From Planococcus citreus (GTDB lineage: Bacteria; Bacillota; Bacilli; Bacillales_A; Planococcaceae): 64,000 nt of DNA. This document shows, one piece after another, positions 20,190 to 29,277 of this stretch. The position numbers were made by a program, and so were the translations under genes. The notes below the pieces were generated by a model. The model did no database searches, was not told the DNA's origin, and saw only the letters and a list, made by a program, of their open reading frames with translations. Positions within the stretch are counted from its first letter, which is position 1, and the number at the start of each line of letters is the position of its first letter. The stretch is taken from assembly GCF_003664125.1 (NCBI RefSeq), contig NZ_RCCP01000001.1:620001-684000 (forward strand), in the 5' to 3' direction.

Positions 20190-20735
20190 TCAGGTATCCC
20201 ATAGTTCTGGCTGGGATGTCGAGACGGCCTCCGCCCCGCCTTGGTAGGCAAGTTCGATATCTTCCCTTGTGCGGATCAAGCCGCCTGCAATGATGGGGAT
20301 GCCGGTCCGTTCGTGCACTTCCTTGATGATTGACGGAATGAGCCCAGGCAATAATTCGATGTAATCGGGTTTTACTTGATCGATCAAGCTTAAATTATGT
20401 TCGAGCGCATGGCTGTCGAGCAGAAACAATCGCTGGATCGTCGTCAATTTATTTTTCTTCGCAAGAGCGATGACATTGCTTCTTGTCGAGACGATGCCGT
20501 CCGGTTTCACTTCACGGACCAAATACTCAATGCCGTAAGCGTCCGTTTTCAGGCCTTGAATTAAATCGGCATGCAAGATCACTTTCTTGCCTGCCTTCTT
20601 GGCAGCCGCGACAAGCGGCTTGAGCTGGGCAAGCCGGACTTCCAGGAAAATGATGGTCTCCTGGTCACTGGCAAGCAGCCGTTCAAATTCCTTCAGGTTA
20701 CGCATGACAGGCACTACGCCTTTTAACTTAACCAA
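20190..20735 (-). CDS. glpP: Glycerol uptake operon antiterminator
   Basis: RNA-binding antiterminator with a TIM-barrel-like fold, 181 residues (B. subtilis GlpP is of similar size). Recognisable stretches are VVPVMRNLKEFERLL at the N-terminus, KKVILHADLIQGLKTDAYGIEYL, PDGIVSTRSN, 'PDYIELLPGLIP' and IPIIAGGLIRTREDIE. With glycerol-3-phosphate it should prevent termination in the glpF and glpD leaders, both of which have clear hairpins here. The start is a TTG eight bases after AGGAGG; upstream in-frame codons lack a ribosome site and similarity. Confidence 0.92.
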   Translation of the reverse strand: MVKLKGVVPVMRNLKEFERLLASDQETIIFLEVRLAQLKPLVAAAKKAGKKVILHADLIQGLKTDAYGIEYLVREVKPDGIVSTRSNVIALAKKNKLTTIQRLFLLDSHALEHNLSLIDQVKPDYIELLPGLIPSIIKEVHERTGIPIIAGGLIRTREDIELAYQGGAEAVSTSQPELWDT

Positions 20736-20876
20736 CAGATTTTCCTCCTCCGTTAAAAAACAATCTACGGACATTATGCGCCAGCTTCGTTTCCTGCACA
20801 ACTATTTGCCCCCGGCTTCATTTCATCGGCCGATTGCGATAAAATGGCAGTAATCATCCAAAAGGAGTTGGCGGCC

Positions 20877-21587
20877 ATGCGGGTCAAGAAAGTGCAGAAT
20901 GTCTATCAACTGGCTTTTATGCCTACAGTATTTCCGGTGAATTGTTATTTGGTCGAAGAACAGGAAGGCTTGACGCTTGTCGATTGCGCTTTGGGTTTCG
21001 CAGCCAGGGACATCGCACTGGCGGCAAAAACCATCGGCAAACCGATTACAGAAATCGCGCTGACGCATGCCCATATCGATCACGTCGGCGCACTCGATGC
21101 TTTGAAAAAACAGTTCCCTGCGGCGCAAGTTTCCGTCTCGGAAAGGGAAGCAAAAATCCTCTCGGGGGATAAAAGCGCTTCGCCTGAAGACGCGGGCAAA
21201 CCCGTCAAAGGCGGGATCCCGAAAAATATCCAGACGACACCCGACCGGCTGCTGAAAGAAGGCGACCGGGTCGGGTCGCTCGAAGTCGTCCTGTCCCCCG
21301 GGCATTCTCCGGGCTCCATTGCCTTTTTCGATAGACGTTCGGGCGTCCTCATCGCGGGAGATGCCTTCCAGACACGCGGAGGAACCGCAGTTTCCGGGAC
21401 ATTCAAGCCGCTGTTCCCGTTCCCGGCGATGGCGACATGGGACAAACGCATAGCACTCGACAGCGCCAAGAAATTGACCTTGCTGCAGCCGAGCTTTCTC
21501 GCTGTCGGGCACGGCCGCCTGCTTGATCATCCTGTGCGCTTCATGGAACAAGCAATCCGCGATGCCGAACAAAAATTAAAACCCTAG
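20877..21587 (+). CDS. MBL-fold metallohydrolase
   Basis: A 236-residue metallo-beta-lactamase-fold hydrolase. The metal-binding HxHxDH motif appears as THAHIDHVG, followed by SPGHSPGS, IAGDAF and VGHG, the remaining ligand positions. Substrate cannot be told: family members include glyoxalase II, lactonases and thioesterases. AAAGGAG precedes the ATG of MRVKK; the upstream in-frame extension is unlikely. It is divergent from glpP and convergent with a GNAT gene, sharing a terminator with it. Confidence 0.85.
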   Translation: MRVKKVQNVYQLAFMPTVFPVNCYLVEEQEGLTLVDCALGFAARDIALAAKTIGKPITEIALTHAHIDHVGALDALKKQFPAAQVSVSEREAKILSGDKSASPEDAGKPVKGGIPKNIQTTPDRLLKEGDRVGSLEVVLSPGHSPGSIAFFDRRSGVLIAGDAFQTRGGTAVSGTFKPLFPFPAMATWDKRIALDSAKKLTLLQPSFLAVGHGRLLDHPVRFMEQAIRDAEQKLKP

Positions 21588-21606
21588 CCAACAATGGCTA
21601 GGGTTT
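21578..21606. terminator. Bidirectional terminator between convergent genes
   Basis: AAACCCTAGCCA/TGGCTAGGGTTT perfect stem with A/T runs on both sides, shared by the MBL and GNAT genes whose stop codons are about 10 bp apart. Confidence 0.85.
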
Positions 21607-22155
21607 CTTTCGTTCCAGCTGCTGGCGACCGACGCGCATAAACCAGACCGGCCTCGTGATCTCCGATACTTCCTCCACGCGCCGGACGATTTCAAACCCG
21701 ACTTTTTCGTAAGCACGGATTGCCGGCTTGTTGCGGATATCGGGATCGGTGACGCAGCACGTCACCGATCCGTCGCGGAACACCACTTCTTCCAGAAAGC
21801 GGCGGATGATCGCTTGCCCGAAGCCCTGGCCGCGGTAGGCAGGCCTGCCGATGAGAATATCAAGCCCTGCCGCGCGCTGCAATTCCGTAAACTGTTCGCT
21901 GCCCGGATAATCACTCCAACGGAATGTCTGGATATAGCCAATCGGTTCTTCCAGATAATAGATAAGGTATGGTTCAGTGGGATCCTTCCCTTTGATGCTC
22001 CCGACAAATTCGCGCACAAATTCCCCGTAAGTTCCATTATAGCTATATCCCCAAAACCGGTTGATCTGTGGCTCTTTCGTGATCCATTCGTAAAGTTGCG
22101 GCAAATGTTCCCGGCGCAAACGTTCGAAACTGACATGTTCAATTTGCAAGGCCAT
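21598..22155 (-). CDS. GNAT acetyltransferase (AAC(6')-like)
   Basis: A 185-residue GNAT protein resembling the acetyltransferase subfamily that includes aminoglycoside 6'-N-acetyltransferases and siderophore acyltransferases. It has the early 'LPQLYEWITKEPQINRFWGY', GLDILIGRPAYRGQGFGQAII with the acetyl-CoA loop, and 'NKPAIRAYEKVGFEIVR'. Drug resistance should not be assumed, as chromosomal members often have other substrates. It may be co-transcribed with the flavin reductase gene 25 bp upstream. Confidence 0.8.
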   Translation of the reverse strand: MALQIEHVSFERLRREHLPQLYEWITKEPQINRFWGYSYNGTYGEFVREFVGSIKGKDPTEPYLIYYLEEPIGYIQTFRWSDYPGSEQFTELQRAAGLDILIGRPAYRGQGFGQAIIRRFLEEVVFRDGSVTCCVTDPDIRNKPAIRAYEKVGFEIVRRVEEVSEITRPVWFMRVGRQQLERKKP

Positions 22156-22180
22156 GAAGCATCCCTCCCCGTGGTCGCGG

Positions 22181-22822
22181 CTACTCCCGGTCTTTATCTA
22201 CCGGCGGCCGCAAATATTCCTTCAAATGCTCATTCGGCAACGAAAACATCGATTCTACAGGCGAATAATTCCCGGCAAGCCGACCGATCGGCGCGAGCTT
22301 TTTCGTATCGATCCGTCCCTTGTCATATAATTCATCCTGGATGTGATAACGCAGCACTTTGCCGATGACGAGATGATCGTCGCCAAGCGGAATGACCTGC
22401 ACCAGCTCACATTCCATGCTGACGGGAGATTCTTTCACGCGCGGCACTGAAACCACTTCAGATGATACAGGCGTCAATCCTACGTATGCGAATTCATCGA
22501 CGTCCGGCGCGACATGCTCGCCACTTCTCGCCATTTCATTCGCGAGTGGTGCGGAAACGATATTGACGACAAACTCTCCCCGCTCCCGGATATTCGTCAA
22601 GGTGTCTTTCACTGTGCCTGCCCTTGCCTCGACCCCTTCACCGATTGAAAAGATCAGCATCGGCGGATTGCGCGAAGCGACTGTAAAAAAACTGAAAGGC
22701 GCCAAATTCAACTCGCCGCCCGACGAGACGGATGAGACCCAGGCAATCGGCCGCGGCAACACGCTGCCGATCAGCAGTTTATAATTTTCCTTGCTCGTTT
22801 GTTGTGCAGGATCGATGATCAC
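22181..22822 (-). CDS. Flavin reductase-like FMN-binding protein
   Basis: A 213-residue split-barrel FMN-binding protein. The family pattern is clear: YKLLIGSVLPRPIAWVSSVS, NLAPFSFFTVASRNPPMLIFS, KDTLTNIRERGEFVVNIV and a C-terminal GRLAGNYSP. Members reduce flavins or act as FMN-dependent reductases; the partner is unknown. A small membrane-protein gene ends 18 bp upstream. Confidence 0.85.
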   Translation of the reverse strand: MIIDPAQQTSKENYKLLIGSVLPRPIAWVSSVSSGGELNLAPFSFFTVASRNPPMLIFSIGEGVEARAGTVKDTLTNIRERGEFVVNIVSAPLANEMARSGEHVAPDVDEFAYVGLTPVSSEVVSVPRVKESPVSMECELVQVIPLGDDHLVIGKVLRYHIQDELYDKGRIDTKKLAPIGRLAGNYSPVESMFSLPNEHLKEYLRPPVDKDRE

Positions 22823-22840
22823 GAATGTCCACTCCCTTTT

Positions 22841-23137
22841 CTATTCCTCCGAACCGTTCTGCTTCGAATGGTCAATCGATTTTTGAAGCAAATAGCCGAA
22901 CAATGAGATTCCCGCCAAATACGGCAGGATCATCATGCCGAAACCGGTCCCGAACTCTTCCATAGTTCTCGTAGCTTGAAGATACAGCCCCCAAGCTATG
23001 TAAAGTACATACCCGACTGCCACGAAACCAAGCCAGATGTATCGCTTTAGCCACCATGGCAATAATAGCGGCGCCAGCAAAAATACCCCCAATTGGATGT
23101 GGCCCATCCATTCATATACAAACTCCACCACTTTCAC
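22841..23137 (-). CDS. Small membrane protein, function unknown
   Basis: Ninety-eight residues with about three hydrophobic segments (QLGVFLLAPLLLPWW, YIWLGFVAVGYVLYIAWGLYL, FGMMILPYLAGISLFGYLL) and a charged tail. No family recognised. It is probably the first gene of a unit with the flavin reductase and GNAT genes. Confidence 0.55.
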   Translation of the reverse strand: MKVVEFVYEWMGHIQLGVFLLAPLLLPWWLKRYIWLGFVAVGYVLYIAWGLYLQATRTMEEFGTGFGMMILPYLAGISLFGYLLQKSIDHSKQNGSEE

Positions 23138-23420
23138 GCTCCAGCCCTTGTAAAATCATTAACCCCAATCTACAGTGTCGCCTACCCCAGTTTTTCATTC
23201 TTTAAGATAAGTTTAAACTTTCGCCATAAAGCAGCTTTAACCCTTTTTATGTGAGTTTTTTCCTGCAAATAATGCAAAATTTTATACAAGTATAGTTTAC
23301 TATGAACGCAATTATTACGCGCTCCGAATTACTAAAATAGACCTAGAAAATAGGAACGTTTTCTGTTATTTCTGACAATATAGGTTTATAATACAGTTAA
23401 TAATTAGGGAGGTGTCCTAT

Positions 23421-24593
23421 ATGGAATGGGAACGCAAACTCGCCAGGTGGCGGGCGGAAGGGCTTATCGACCAAGAGACGGCCGAGCGCATCCAGGCGTT
23501 TGAAACCCGTCAGCCGAAAAAGCGCAAAGTGCCTCTTTTGCTCGTCATCGGCTTGATCTTTTTTGCGCTTGCCGTCTTCAGTTTTATCGCTGCCAACTGG
23601 CAAGCCATACCGGCGCTCGCGAAAGTCGGCATGGTCGTCTTGCTCATGTGGATTTTCTATGTGCTCGCTTATTTCTCCGAGAAAAAACATTTTGGCCATC
23701 CCATCATTTTTCAGGTGCTTGGATATGTGATGTTCGGTGCGAGTTTAGTCGTGACTGGCCAAACCTTCCATCTCGGCACCGGTTCCAGCATCGTTCCGTG
23801 GGCGCTGTTCATTGCCGCCATCGCCCATTTCTTCATCTGGCGCCATGCCGCATTCACCGTATTGGCGTTCATTAGCGGAATCACTATCCTGACATCGGCA
23901 GCTCCCGGCATTGGCTTGATCGAATGGCTGCTGTTCATCGCCGTTACGCTCGCTTGGCTGTTCCTGAGCAAAGACGGGCCGATGATGATTTTCAGCTGGC
24001 TCTTGTTGTTCGGTTCCGGCTTTCTCGTATGGAGTATATGGGACATCGACAGCCCGCTCGTGCCGATCTGGACTTTGTTCGCACTGACCTTGCTCTTGCT
24101 GCTGATCCCAAAAGACAAGCAGAAGCTATTGAGACCGCTTTACTTGATTGTCGGAGGGATCCAGTTGATCGTCTTCCTGGCGATTCGCGGGGAAAGCGAT
24201 ATGGCTTTCGCTGAATTGACCATGCCTGAATCGATCGCTCTTGCAGTGGCAGGGGCAATAGTGCTCGCACTCGCCTACTTCCGCGAACGCCATTTGATGT
24301 GGCTCGGCGTACTCGGGCTTGTCGGTTTCATGCTCTTCGATGAAACGGCCATCGCCTTAGCCATCGTCGCGGAATTGACCGCGCTTGCCTATTTGGTCAT
24401 CGCCCAGCGCCAAGATCAACCGCTCGCTTTGGGCTTCGTCTATTTCATTGTCGTGCAATTCGTCATCTACGTCATTTACGCGTGGGAACGGCTCGACATG
24501 TCGCTGTTCTTCCTGATCGGCGCCATCCTGCTGTTCGTGCTATCAGGCATCGCCTGGTGGCTTAACCGCAAGAAAGAAGGTGCAGTGACATGA
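23421..24593 (+). CDS. DUF2157 membrane protein
   Basis: A 390-residue membrane protein. A cytosolic start (MEWERKLARWRAEGLIDQETAERIQAFE) typical of DUF2157 is followed by about ten to twelve hydrophobic helices. Function of the family is unknown. GGGAGGTG lies seven bases before the ATG, and a TATAAT stands about 30 bp upstream. The stop overlaps the next gene as ATGA, and DUF2157 and GDYXXLXY proteins are regular neighbours, so they likely work together in the membrane. Confidence 0.85.
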   Translation: MEWERKLARWRAEGLIDQETAERIQAFETRQPKKRKVPLLLVIGLIFFALAVFSFIAANWQAIPALAKVGMVVLLMWIFYVLAYFSEKKHFGHPIIFQVLGYVMFGASLVVTGQTFHLGTGSSIVPWALFIAAIAHFFIWRHAAFTVLAFISGITILTSAAPGIGLIEWLLFIAVTLAWLFLSKDGPMMIFSWLLLFGSGFLVWSIWDIDSPLVPIWTLFALTLLLLLIPKDKQKLLRPLYLIVGGIQLIVFLAIRGESDMAFAELTMPESIALAVAGAIVLALAYFRERHLMWLGVLGLVGFMLFDETAIALAIVAELTALAYLVIAQRQDQPLALGFVYFIVVQFVIYVIYAWERLDMSLFFLIGAILLFVLSGIAWWLNRKKEGAVT

Positions 24594-25036
24594 AGAAATG
24601 GCTAATGCCTGTTCTGCAGACCGTCTTCGTCGCATTGCTCGTCGTCAGCTTTTACGCCACTTCCTGGTTCGGTGAGCAATACTTATTGCGTGCTGAACCT
24701 TACGATCCGTTCGATCCGTTCTACGGTGAATACGTCATGCTGCAGTATCCCGACCTTGACGCACCTGCTGGAATATCTGACGGCGCCGTCTACTTTACCT
24801 TAACGGCAGGCGAAGATGGCTACGCCGTCATCGACCGCATCGAGGAGCGACCGTTCTTCGGCGCCATCAACGGCAGCAAATACGACCGCCGCATCGTCGC
24901 CCCACAGCTCGAAAACTTTTACGTTGAGCAAGGCCGCGGCCCAGAACTGGAAGAAGCGGTCGACCTCGAAGTCACCATCGACGTTGCGCCATGGGGCTCC
25001 ATACGCCCGATCAGCATTGCCCCAAGAGAAGAGTAA
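24590..25036 (+). CDS. GDYXXLXY-domain protein
   Basis: A 148-residue protein with one N-terminal membrane helix and an extracytoplasmic domain carrying the family signature region (PFYGEYVMLQY, in place of GDYxxLxY). It is coupled to the DUF2157 gene by an ATGA overlap. Function unknown. A strong terminator follows. Confidence 0.8.
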   Translation: MKKWLMPVLQTVFVALLVVSFYATSWFGEQYLLRAEPYDPFDPFYGEYVMLQYPDLDAPAGISDGAVYFTLTAGEDGYAVIDRIEERPFFGAINGSKYDRRIVAPQLENFYVEQGRGPELEEAVDLEVTIDVAPWGSIRPISIAPREE

Positions 25037-25042
25037 TAGCAT

Positions 25043-25081
25043 AAACGAAAACCCGGCATATAGCATGCCGGGTTTTCGTTT
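25043..25081 (+). terminator. Terminator of the DUF2157-GDYXXLXY operon
   Basis: AAACGAAAACCCGGCAT pairs with ATGCCGGGTTTTCGTTT; symmetrical enough to work on both strands. Confidence 0.85.
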
Positions 25082-25130
25082 GGCTTGAATCTATTTTGCA
25101 ATCAGGAAACAGATTAAGTGCAAGCACATT

Positions 25131-26309
25131 TCACTGCACTTCACCGAGTACACTCGAGCGTTCTAGCAAGCAGCTTCGGTAATATTGATCCATCTCTTCC
25201 CATAAGGCTTCATTGCTGAAATTCTGGCGTACCCATTCCAGGCCATTTGCCCCCAGCTCTTTACGCAGCATAGGATCACTGATCAATTTGTCCAGTTTTC
25301 CCATCACATCTTCGTGGCTGTCGGGGTCGACCAAATAACCGGTTTCCCCGTCCACCAAGGTGTCGCGCGCGCCCGTGACGTCCGCTGCAATGACCGGTAT
25401 CCCCGTCAGCGCCGCTTCCGCCGACACATTGCCGAATCCTTCGCGTTTTGTGAGGAATAAAAACAGGTCCATCAAATGATAAAACGGTACGGGGTCCAAT
25501 TGGTAATCTTCGTGGACGATATGCGGATGACTGGTGATTGTTTCACGCGTCCACTCGGAAACTGCATCCGCCGATTCGTAATCGCCGACAATGAGCAGCC
25601 TTAAATTCGGGTGCTGCCCATGCAGCTCGGTGAACGCGCGCACTGTTTCGTCAATGCCTTTATCTTTCGTGATACGCCCCATTGACCCGAGAACAAGTTC
25701 GTCGCCGGTCCATCCATAAGCTTGACGCTTTTCCTCCACACGCCGTTTCATCTCGTCATCCAGTTCAAAGCGCTGCAGGTCGAAGCCATTGACGCTGCCA
25801 TGCCCGAGAATCTTAATTTTATCGGCAGGCGCAATACCAAGCTCGACAATTTGGCGCTTCAGGCTCGGCGATACTGCAAGCATATGGGTTGAAGACGCTG
25901 CGGCGATTTTCTCTGCCATCAGCAAGATCTGCCGCTTGATGCCCCCGGTCGTCTCGAGGCGCAAGCCCAGCACATTATAGATGCGCACGGGCACCCTGCA
26001 AAAGTAAGCAGCGAGCGACACGATCAGCCCCGCTTTCGGCGTTCCGGCATTGACGATATCCGGCTTTTCGGAGCGGATGACACGGATGCAGGCGAACAGC
26101 GATTCCAAGTCTTGCTTCAAGGCGATTTCACGCTCCATATTGACGTGCAGCACCTTCACTCCCTCTTGTTGTTCAAAGATTTTGGCGTAGCTTCCCTCTG
26201 AAGTCAATGCTTTCACTTCATAGCCGTGCGTTTCCAATGTCTTCAATTGCCCTCTCACCAATTGAAGGCTTTGCGCAATGGTCATGGCGTGCAACACTTT
26301 CGCTGACAT
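25131..26309 (-). CDS. Glycosyltransferase family 4 (GT-B), paralogue 1
   Basis: A 392-residue GT-B enzyme, last gene of the polysaccharide operon. The C-terminal donor domain shows KREGFGNVSAEAAL, the E-x7-E region of GT4, preceded by GSMGRITKDKGIDE. The N-terminal half (GQLKTLETHGYEVKALTSEG, VNAGTPKAGLIVSLAAYFCRVPVRIY) resembles PglA/CapM-type transferases acting on undecaprenyl-linked sugars. It is clearly paralogous over its whole length to the GT4 two genes upstream, which has the same 392-residue length. ATG of MSAKV follows GAAAGGAAG. Confidence 0.88.
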   Translation of the reverse strand: MSAKVLHAMTIAQSLQLVRGQLKTLETHGYEVKALTSEGSYAKIFEQQEGVKVLHVNMEREIALKQDLESLFACIRVIRSEKPDIVNAGTPKAGLIVSLAAYFCRVPVRIYNVLGLRLETTGGIKRQILLMAEKIAAASSTHMLAVSPSLKRQIVELGIAPADKIKILGHGSVNGFDLQRFELDDEMKRRVEEKRQAYGWTGDELVLGSMGRITKDKGIDETVRAFTELHGQHPNLRLLIVGDYESADAVSEWTRETITSHPHIVHEDYQLDPVPFYHLMDLFLFLTKREGFGNVSAEAALTGIPVIAADVTGARDTLVDGETGYLVDPDSHEDVMGKLDKLISDPMLRKELGANGLEWVRQNFSNEALWEEMDQYYRSCLLERSSVLGEVQ

Positions 26310-26325
26310 GATGGACCGCTTCCTT

Positions 26326-27402
26326 TCAAGCCCCTTGCACTGCTTTTGCAGGTGCAATCGGGCTGCCGATTTGTTCGAGTAGTTCCTTCGCGTAATGAGT
26401 GGCGTTATTCTTTTTCACGGAAAACACTTTCTCGCTGCCCCGGATCAATTTCGTCAAAACTTCGCGTTCATTGGCGAGTGCCTGGTCGATGTTCAATTCG
26501 GGATTGAAGAATTCATACGCCGTCAGCAATGGCGAGCGTAAATAATTGAATTCATAACGGTTTAAGTTCATCAGCTTCTGGAGCGCTACGGCTTCCGTCT
26601 GTTCCGCGACATAATCATCGCCGCGCTCAAGAATGGCGACATGCGTCACTACTTGATGGTCGAGTATCGATTGTTCACCAACGTACTCTGTAATCGGATC
26701 CGGCTTTTTAAAGCTGATGTATTCCATCACCGGCAATAGTTTATCGACGCGGTTCTTGATCTTCGCGCCCATTCCCTGCTCAACAGTGGAGTAATAGCGG
26801 AATGTACTGGTCCACGGCACGGAATGGATCGTTTTGCCGTCTGTGATGGCCAGATCCTCTGCAATGAATTCAGCGCCATGTTCCATGCAAGCCGTCATGC
26901 TGCTCAAGGTCTTGCCAGTATCCGGCGGAGCGAACACCGTCAAAGTCGACTCATCTTTCTTGAATGCGGAGCAATGAATCGGCGCATAGCCTTTTCTCAA
27001 TAGCAGCAATGTCGCAAGGTCGGTCATGATATAGCCGATGGAATGAAGGTTCATGATCCGGTGGGTGATGAGTTTATAATAAGCGCGGTTGACGGTGATT
27101 TTCGGCTCGTCTGTCAAAAACCCTTCTGCGCGGATGCGCATGCGGCCTTTGCCGGCGTAATTGCGTGTGTAATAGATTTTGTCCGCTCCTGGCGTGCCGC
27201 TGAAATAATGGTATTTCCCCATCGCTTCGTGTTCAGCATCGTCATTGAATTCCCTTAAATCGACCTGCATGCGGACCACGCAGCGCTCGTATTGTTCCCT
27301 CGTGCCTTCCGGGACATTATGGCCATATGACCAGCCGAAATTTTTGATGTTCGTTTTGACTCCGAGCACTCCAGCAGACGCAATATAATAATATGTTTTC
27401 AA
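26326..27402 (-). CDS. HPr kinase-like P-loop protein in polysaccharide operon
   Basis: A 358-residue protein with a P-loop APPDTGKTLSS near residue 178, preceded by APIHCSAFKK and followed by GAEFIAEDLAITDGKTIHSVP, an order that matches HPr kinase/phosphatase-like domains (Walker A, then the ED/D acid cluster). The first 150 residues are not recognisable. It sits between two paralogous glycosyltransferase genes. HprK-like proteins occur in some capsule loci, but their substrate is unknown; a sugar, lipid-carrier intermediate or protein of the machinery are all possible. Confidence 0.65.
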   Translation of the reverse strand: MKTYYYIASAGVLGVKTNIKNFGWSYGHNVPEGTREQYERCVVRMQVDLREFNDDAEHEAMGKYHYFSGTPGADKIYYTRNYAGKGRMRIRAEGFLTDEPKITVNRAYYKLITHRIMNLHSIGYIMTDLATLLLLRKGYAPIHCSAFKKDESTLTVFAPPDTGKTLSSMTACMEHGAEFIAEDLAITDGKTIHSVPWTSTFRYYSTVEQGMGAKIKNRVDKLLPVMEYISFKKPDPITEYVGEQSILDHQVVTHVAILERGDDYVAEQTEAVALQKLMNLNRYEFNYLRSPLLTAYEFFNPELNIDQALANEREVLTKLIRGSEKVFSVKKNNATHYAKELLEQIGSPIAPAKAVQGA

Positions 27403-27448
27403 ATGAAACTCCCCTTTGTTTTTGATTTTCCCCGCATGACCTGAACCC

Positions 27449-28627
27449 TTAGTTCAATTCGCCGGCTGGTACCAGCGATTCGCTGAGGCAGTTTTTATAG
27501 AAACTGTCCAGCTCTTTCCATAACACCTCGTTGCTGAAATGGGTGCTTGCCCATTCCCGACCGGCTTCCCCAAACCGTGCGCGCAAACTGTCGGATGCTA
27601 TCAATTTGTGAATCGTTTCCGTGATTTCCTTTAAGTTCCCAGGGTCCACCAATAAGCCGGTCTTCCCGTCCACAATCGTATTCCGTGCACCCGTGACATC
27701 GGAAGCGACGACCGGCAGCCCACATAAAGCCGCTTCGATCGACACATTGCCAAAACCCTCACGTTTCGTTAGGAATACGAAAATGTCCATCAAATGGTAA
27801 TACGCTACCGGATCCGGCAGAAACCCGGTCTTGATGATTTTCGGGTTGTTCTCGATTTCCCATCTCACTTCTTCTTCCACCGGGTCATCGTCTTCGTAAT
27901 CGCCGACGATGAGCAATCGCAGCTGCTCGTTGTCCAGGCTTAACAGCTTGAAGGCGGCAACCAGTTCATTGACTCCTTTGTCTCTTGTCAGCCTGCCGAC
28001 AAACCCGAGAACGATATGCTCTTTGCTGAGTTTATAGCGATGGCGCAGTTCATTTCCGGCTGCCTCAATTTCAGGGGTGCTCTGGAATCTCGCTACATCA
28101 AATCCGTCGCCGCTGCCTTTTCCGAGCACGCTGATTTTTTCTTCATCGGCGATGCCGAATTCGATCGCCCGCTCCCGCAAACTGTCCGATACCGCCAAAC
28201 AGTGAGTCGCAGAAGACGCAGCAATTTTTTCCATACTCAACAACAAACTGCGCTTCCATCCCGCAGTCGTCTCCATTCTCAAGCCCCTCATCGTATAGAT
28301 TCGCACGGGCACCCGGCACATCCGCGCCGCCATAGTGACGACCAGGCCAGCTTTCGGTGTGCTGGCATTGACGACTAACGGGCGCTCCCGGCGAAATAAC
28401 GTGATGCACCGGGCAAGCGATTGCAGATCGCGGAGCGGCGAAATGCCCCTGTCCATCGACAGTTCAAGCATCTCCACTTGTTCACTTGCCCGAAACTCCT
28501 CGTAGCCAGGGCCTTTGGAGCTCAATGCTTTCGGCTCGAATCCACGGGTTTTCAAATAGCGCAATTGGCCATCCATAAAGCTCAAACTTTCCGAAACAGT
28601 TACGGCGTGGATCAGTTTCATTGTCAT
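27449..28627 (-). CDS. Glycosyltransferase family 4 (GT-B), paralogue 2
   Basis: A 392-residue paralogue of the transferase two genes downstream. Shared blocks include HAVTVSESL/HAMTIAQSL, VNASTPKAGLVVTMAARMCRVPVRIY, GFVGRLTRDKGVNE and KREGFGNVSIEAAL. Two such enzymes suggest two similar linkages or successive additions in the same repeat unit. GGAGGG lies eight bases before the ATG. It follows the priming transferase gene by 15 bp. Confidence 0.88.
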   Translation of the reverse strand: MTMKLIHAVTVSESLSFMDGQLRYLKTRGFEPKALSSKGPGYEEFRASEQVEMLELSMDRGISPLRDLQSLARCITLFRRERPLVVNASTPKAGLVVTMAARMCRVPVRIYTMRGLRMETTAGWKRSLLLSMEKIAASSATHCLAVSDSLRERAIEFGIADEEKISVLGKGSGDGFDVARFQSTPEIEAAGNELRHRYKLSKEHIVLGFVGRLTRDKGVNELVAAFKLLSLDNEQLRLLIVGDYEDDDPVEEEVRWEIENNPKIIKTGFLPDPVAYYHLMDIFVFLTKREGFGNVSIEAALCGLPVVASDVTGARNTIVDGKTGLLVDPGNLKEITETIHKLIASDSLRARFGEAGREWASTHFSNEVLWKELDSFYKNCLSESLVPAGELN

Positions 28628-28642
28628 GGCATTACCCTCCGC

Positions 28643-29263
28643 TCAGCTTTTTTCATAAATTTCTTCTGTCCGGAACACTTTGACCACCGTCTGCATCAAG
28701 ATGTACAAATCGAGTCGCAAGCTTTTGCGGTTGATATAATCGATATCGATGTCAATTTTTTCGTCCCAGCTTAAACTGTTGCGCCCGCTCACTTGTGCAA
28801 GGCCCGTAACACCCGGTTTCACCATCAGCCGCTGCTTCTGGTAATCGTTGTAATTGTCGGTCTGGTCGGTGACAGTCGGGCGCGGCCCGATGAATGACAT
28901 ATCGCCTTTGACGATGTTGATCAGCTGGGGCAATTCATCGATGCTTGTTTTGCGGAGGATGTTGCCGATTTTTGTAATGCTCGGATCGCCGTCGAATGGA
29001 TCGATGCGATTGCGCTTCTTATCCCGCCCGTGCTCCATCGTCCGGAATTTATAGATGGTGAAATGCCGTCCGTAAAGTCCGCCGCGCTGCTGCTTGAACA
29101 TGGCAGGGCCTTTCGACTCCAGGCGAATCAATAAGGCGACTGTTAACAATAATGGCGATAAGACCAATAACATCAAAGTGGCAATAACGACTTCCAGGAA
29201 CCTCACCGCTGCGTTCGAGCGCTTCGGCCGTTTTTTCTCTTCACTGAAATCTCCAACAATCAT
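28643..29263 (-). CDS. Undecaprenyl-phosphate sugar phosphotransferase (priming enzyme)
   Basis: A 206-residue bacterial sugar transferase that should start repeat-unit assembly by placing a sugar-1-phosphate on undecaprenyl phosphate. One membrane helix (about 24-46) precedes the catalytic domain, with KFRTM, SIDELPQLINIVKGDMSFIG, GPRP and PGVTGLAQVSGR. This is the short WcaJ/TuaA-like form without the N-terminal extra helices. GGAGG precedes the ATG of MIVGD. Its neighbours supply the dehydrogenase, transferases, polymerase and flippase. Confidence 0.93.
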   Translation of the reverse strand: MIVGDFSEEKKRPKRSNAAVRFLEVVIATLMLLVLSPLLLTVALLIRLESKGPAMFKQQRGGLYGRHFTIYKFRTMEHGRDKKRNRIDPFDGDPSITKIGNILRKTSIDELPQLINIVKGDMSFIGPRPTVTDQTDNYNDYQKQRLMVKPGVTGLAQVSGRNSLSWDEKIDIDIDYINRKSLRLDLYILMQTVVKVFRTEEIYEKS

Positions 29264-29277
29264 GGGCTGCCCCCTCC

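Noticed and set aside
20823-21572. 249-codon minus-strand frame opposite the MBL hydrolase
   Set aside because: The plus strand has the HAHIDH motif and a good ribosome site; the minus frame shows neither.
21598-22155. Aminoglycoside resistance gene
   Set aside because: The GNAT is AAC(6')-like only at subfamily level; a chromosomal housekeeping context gives no support for resistance.
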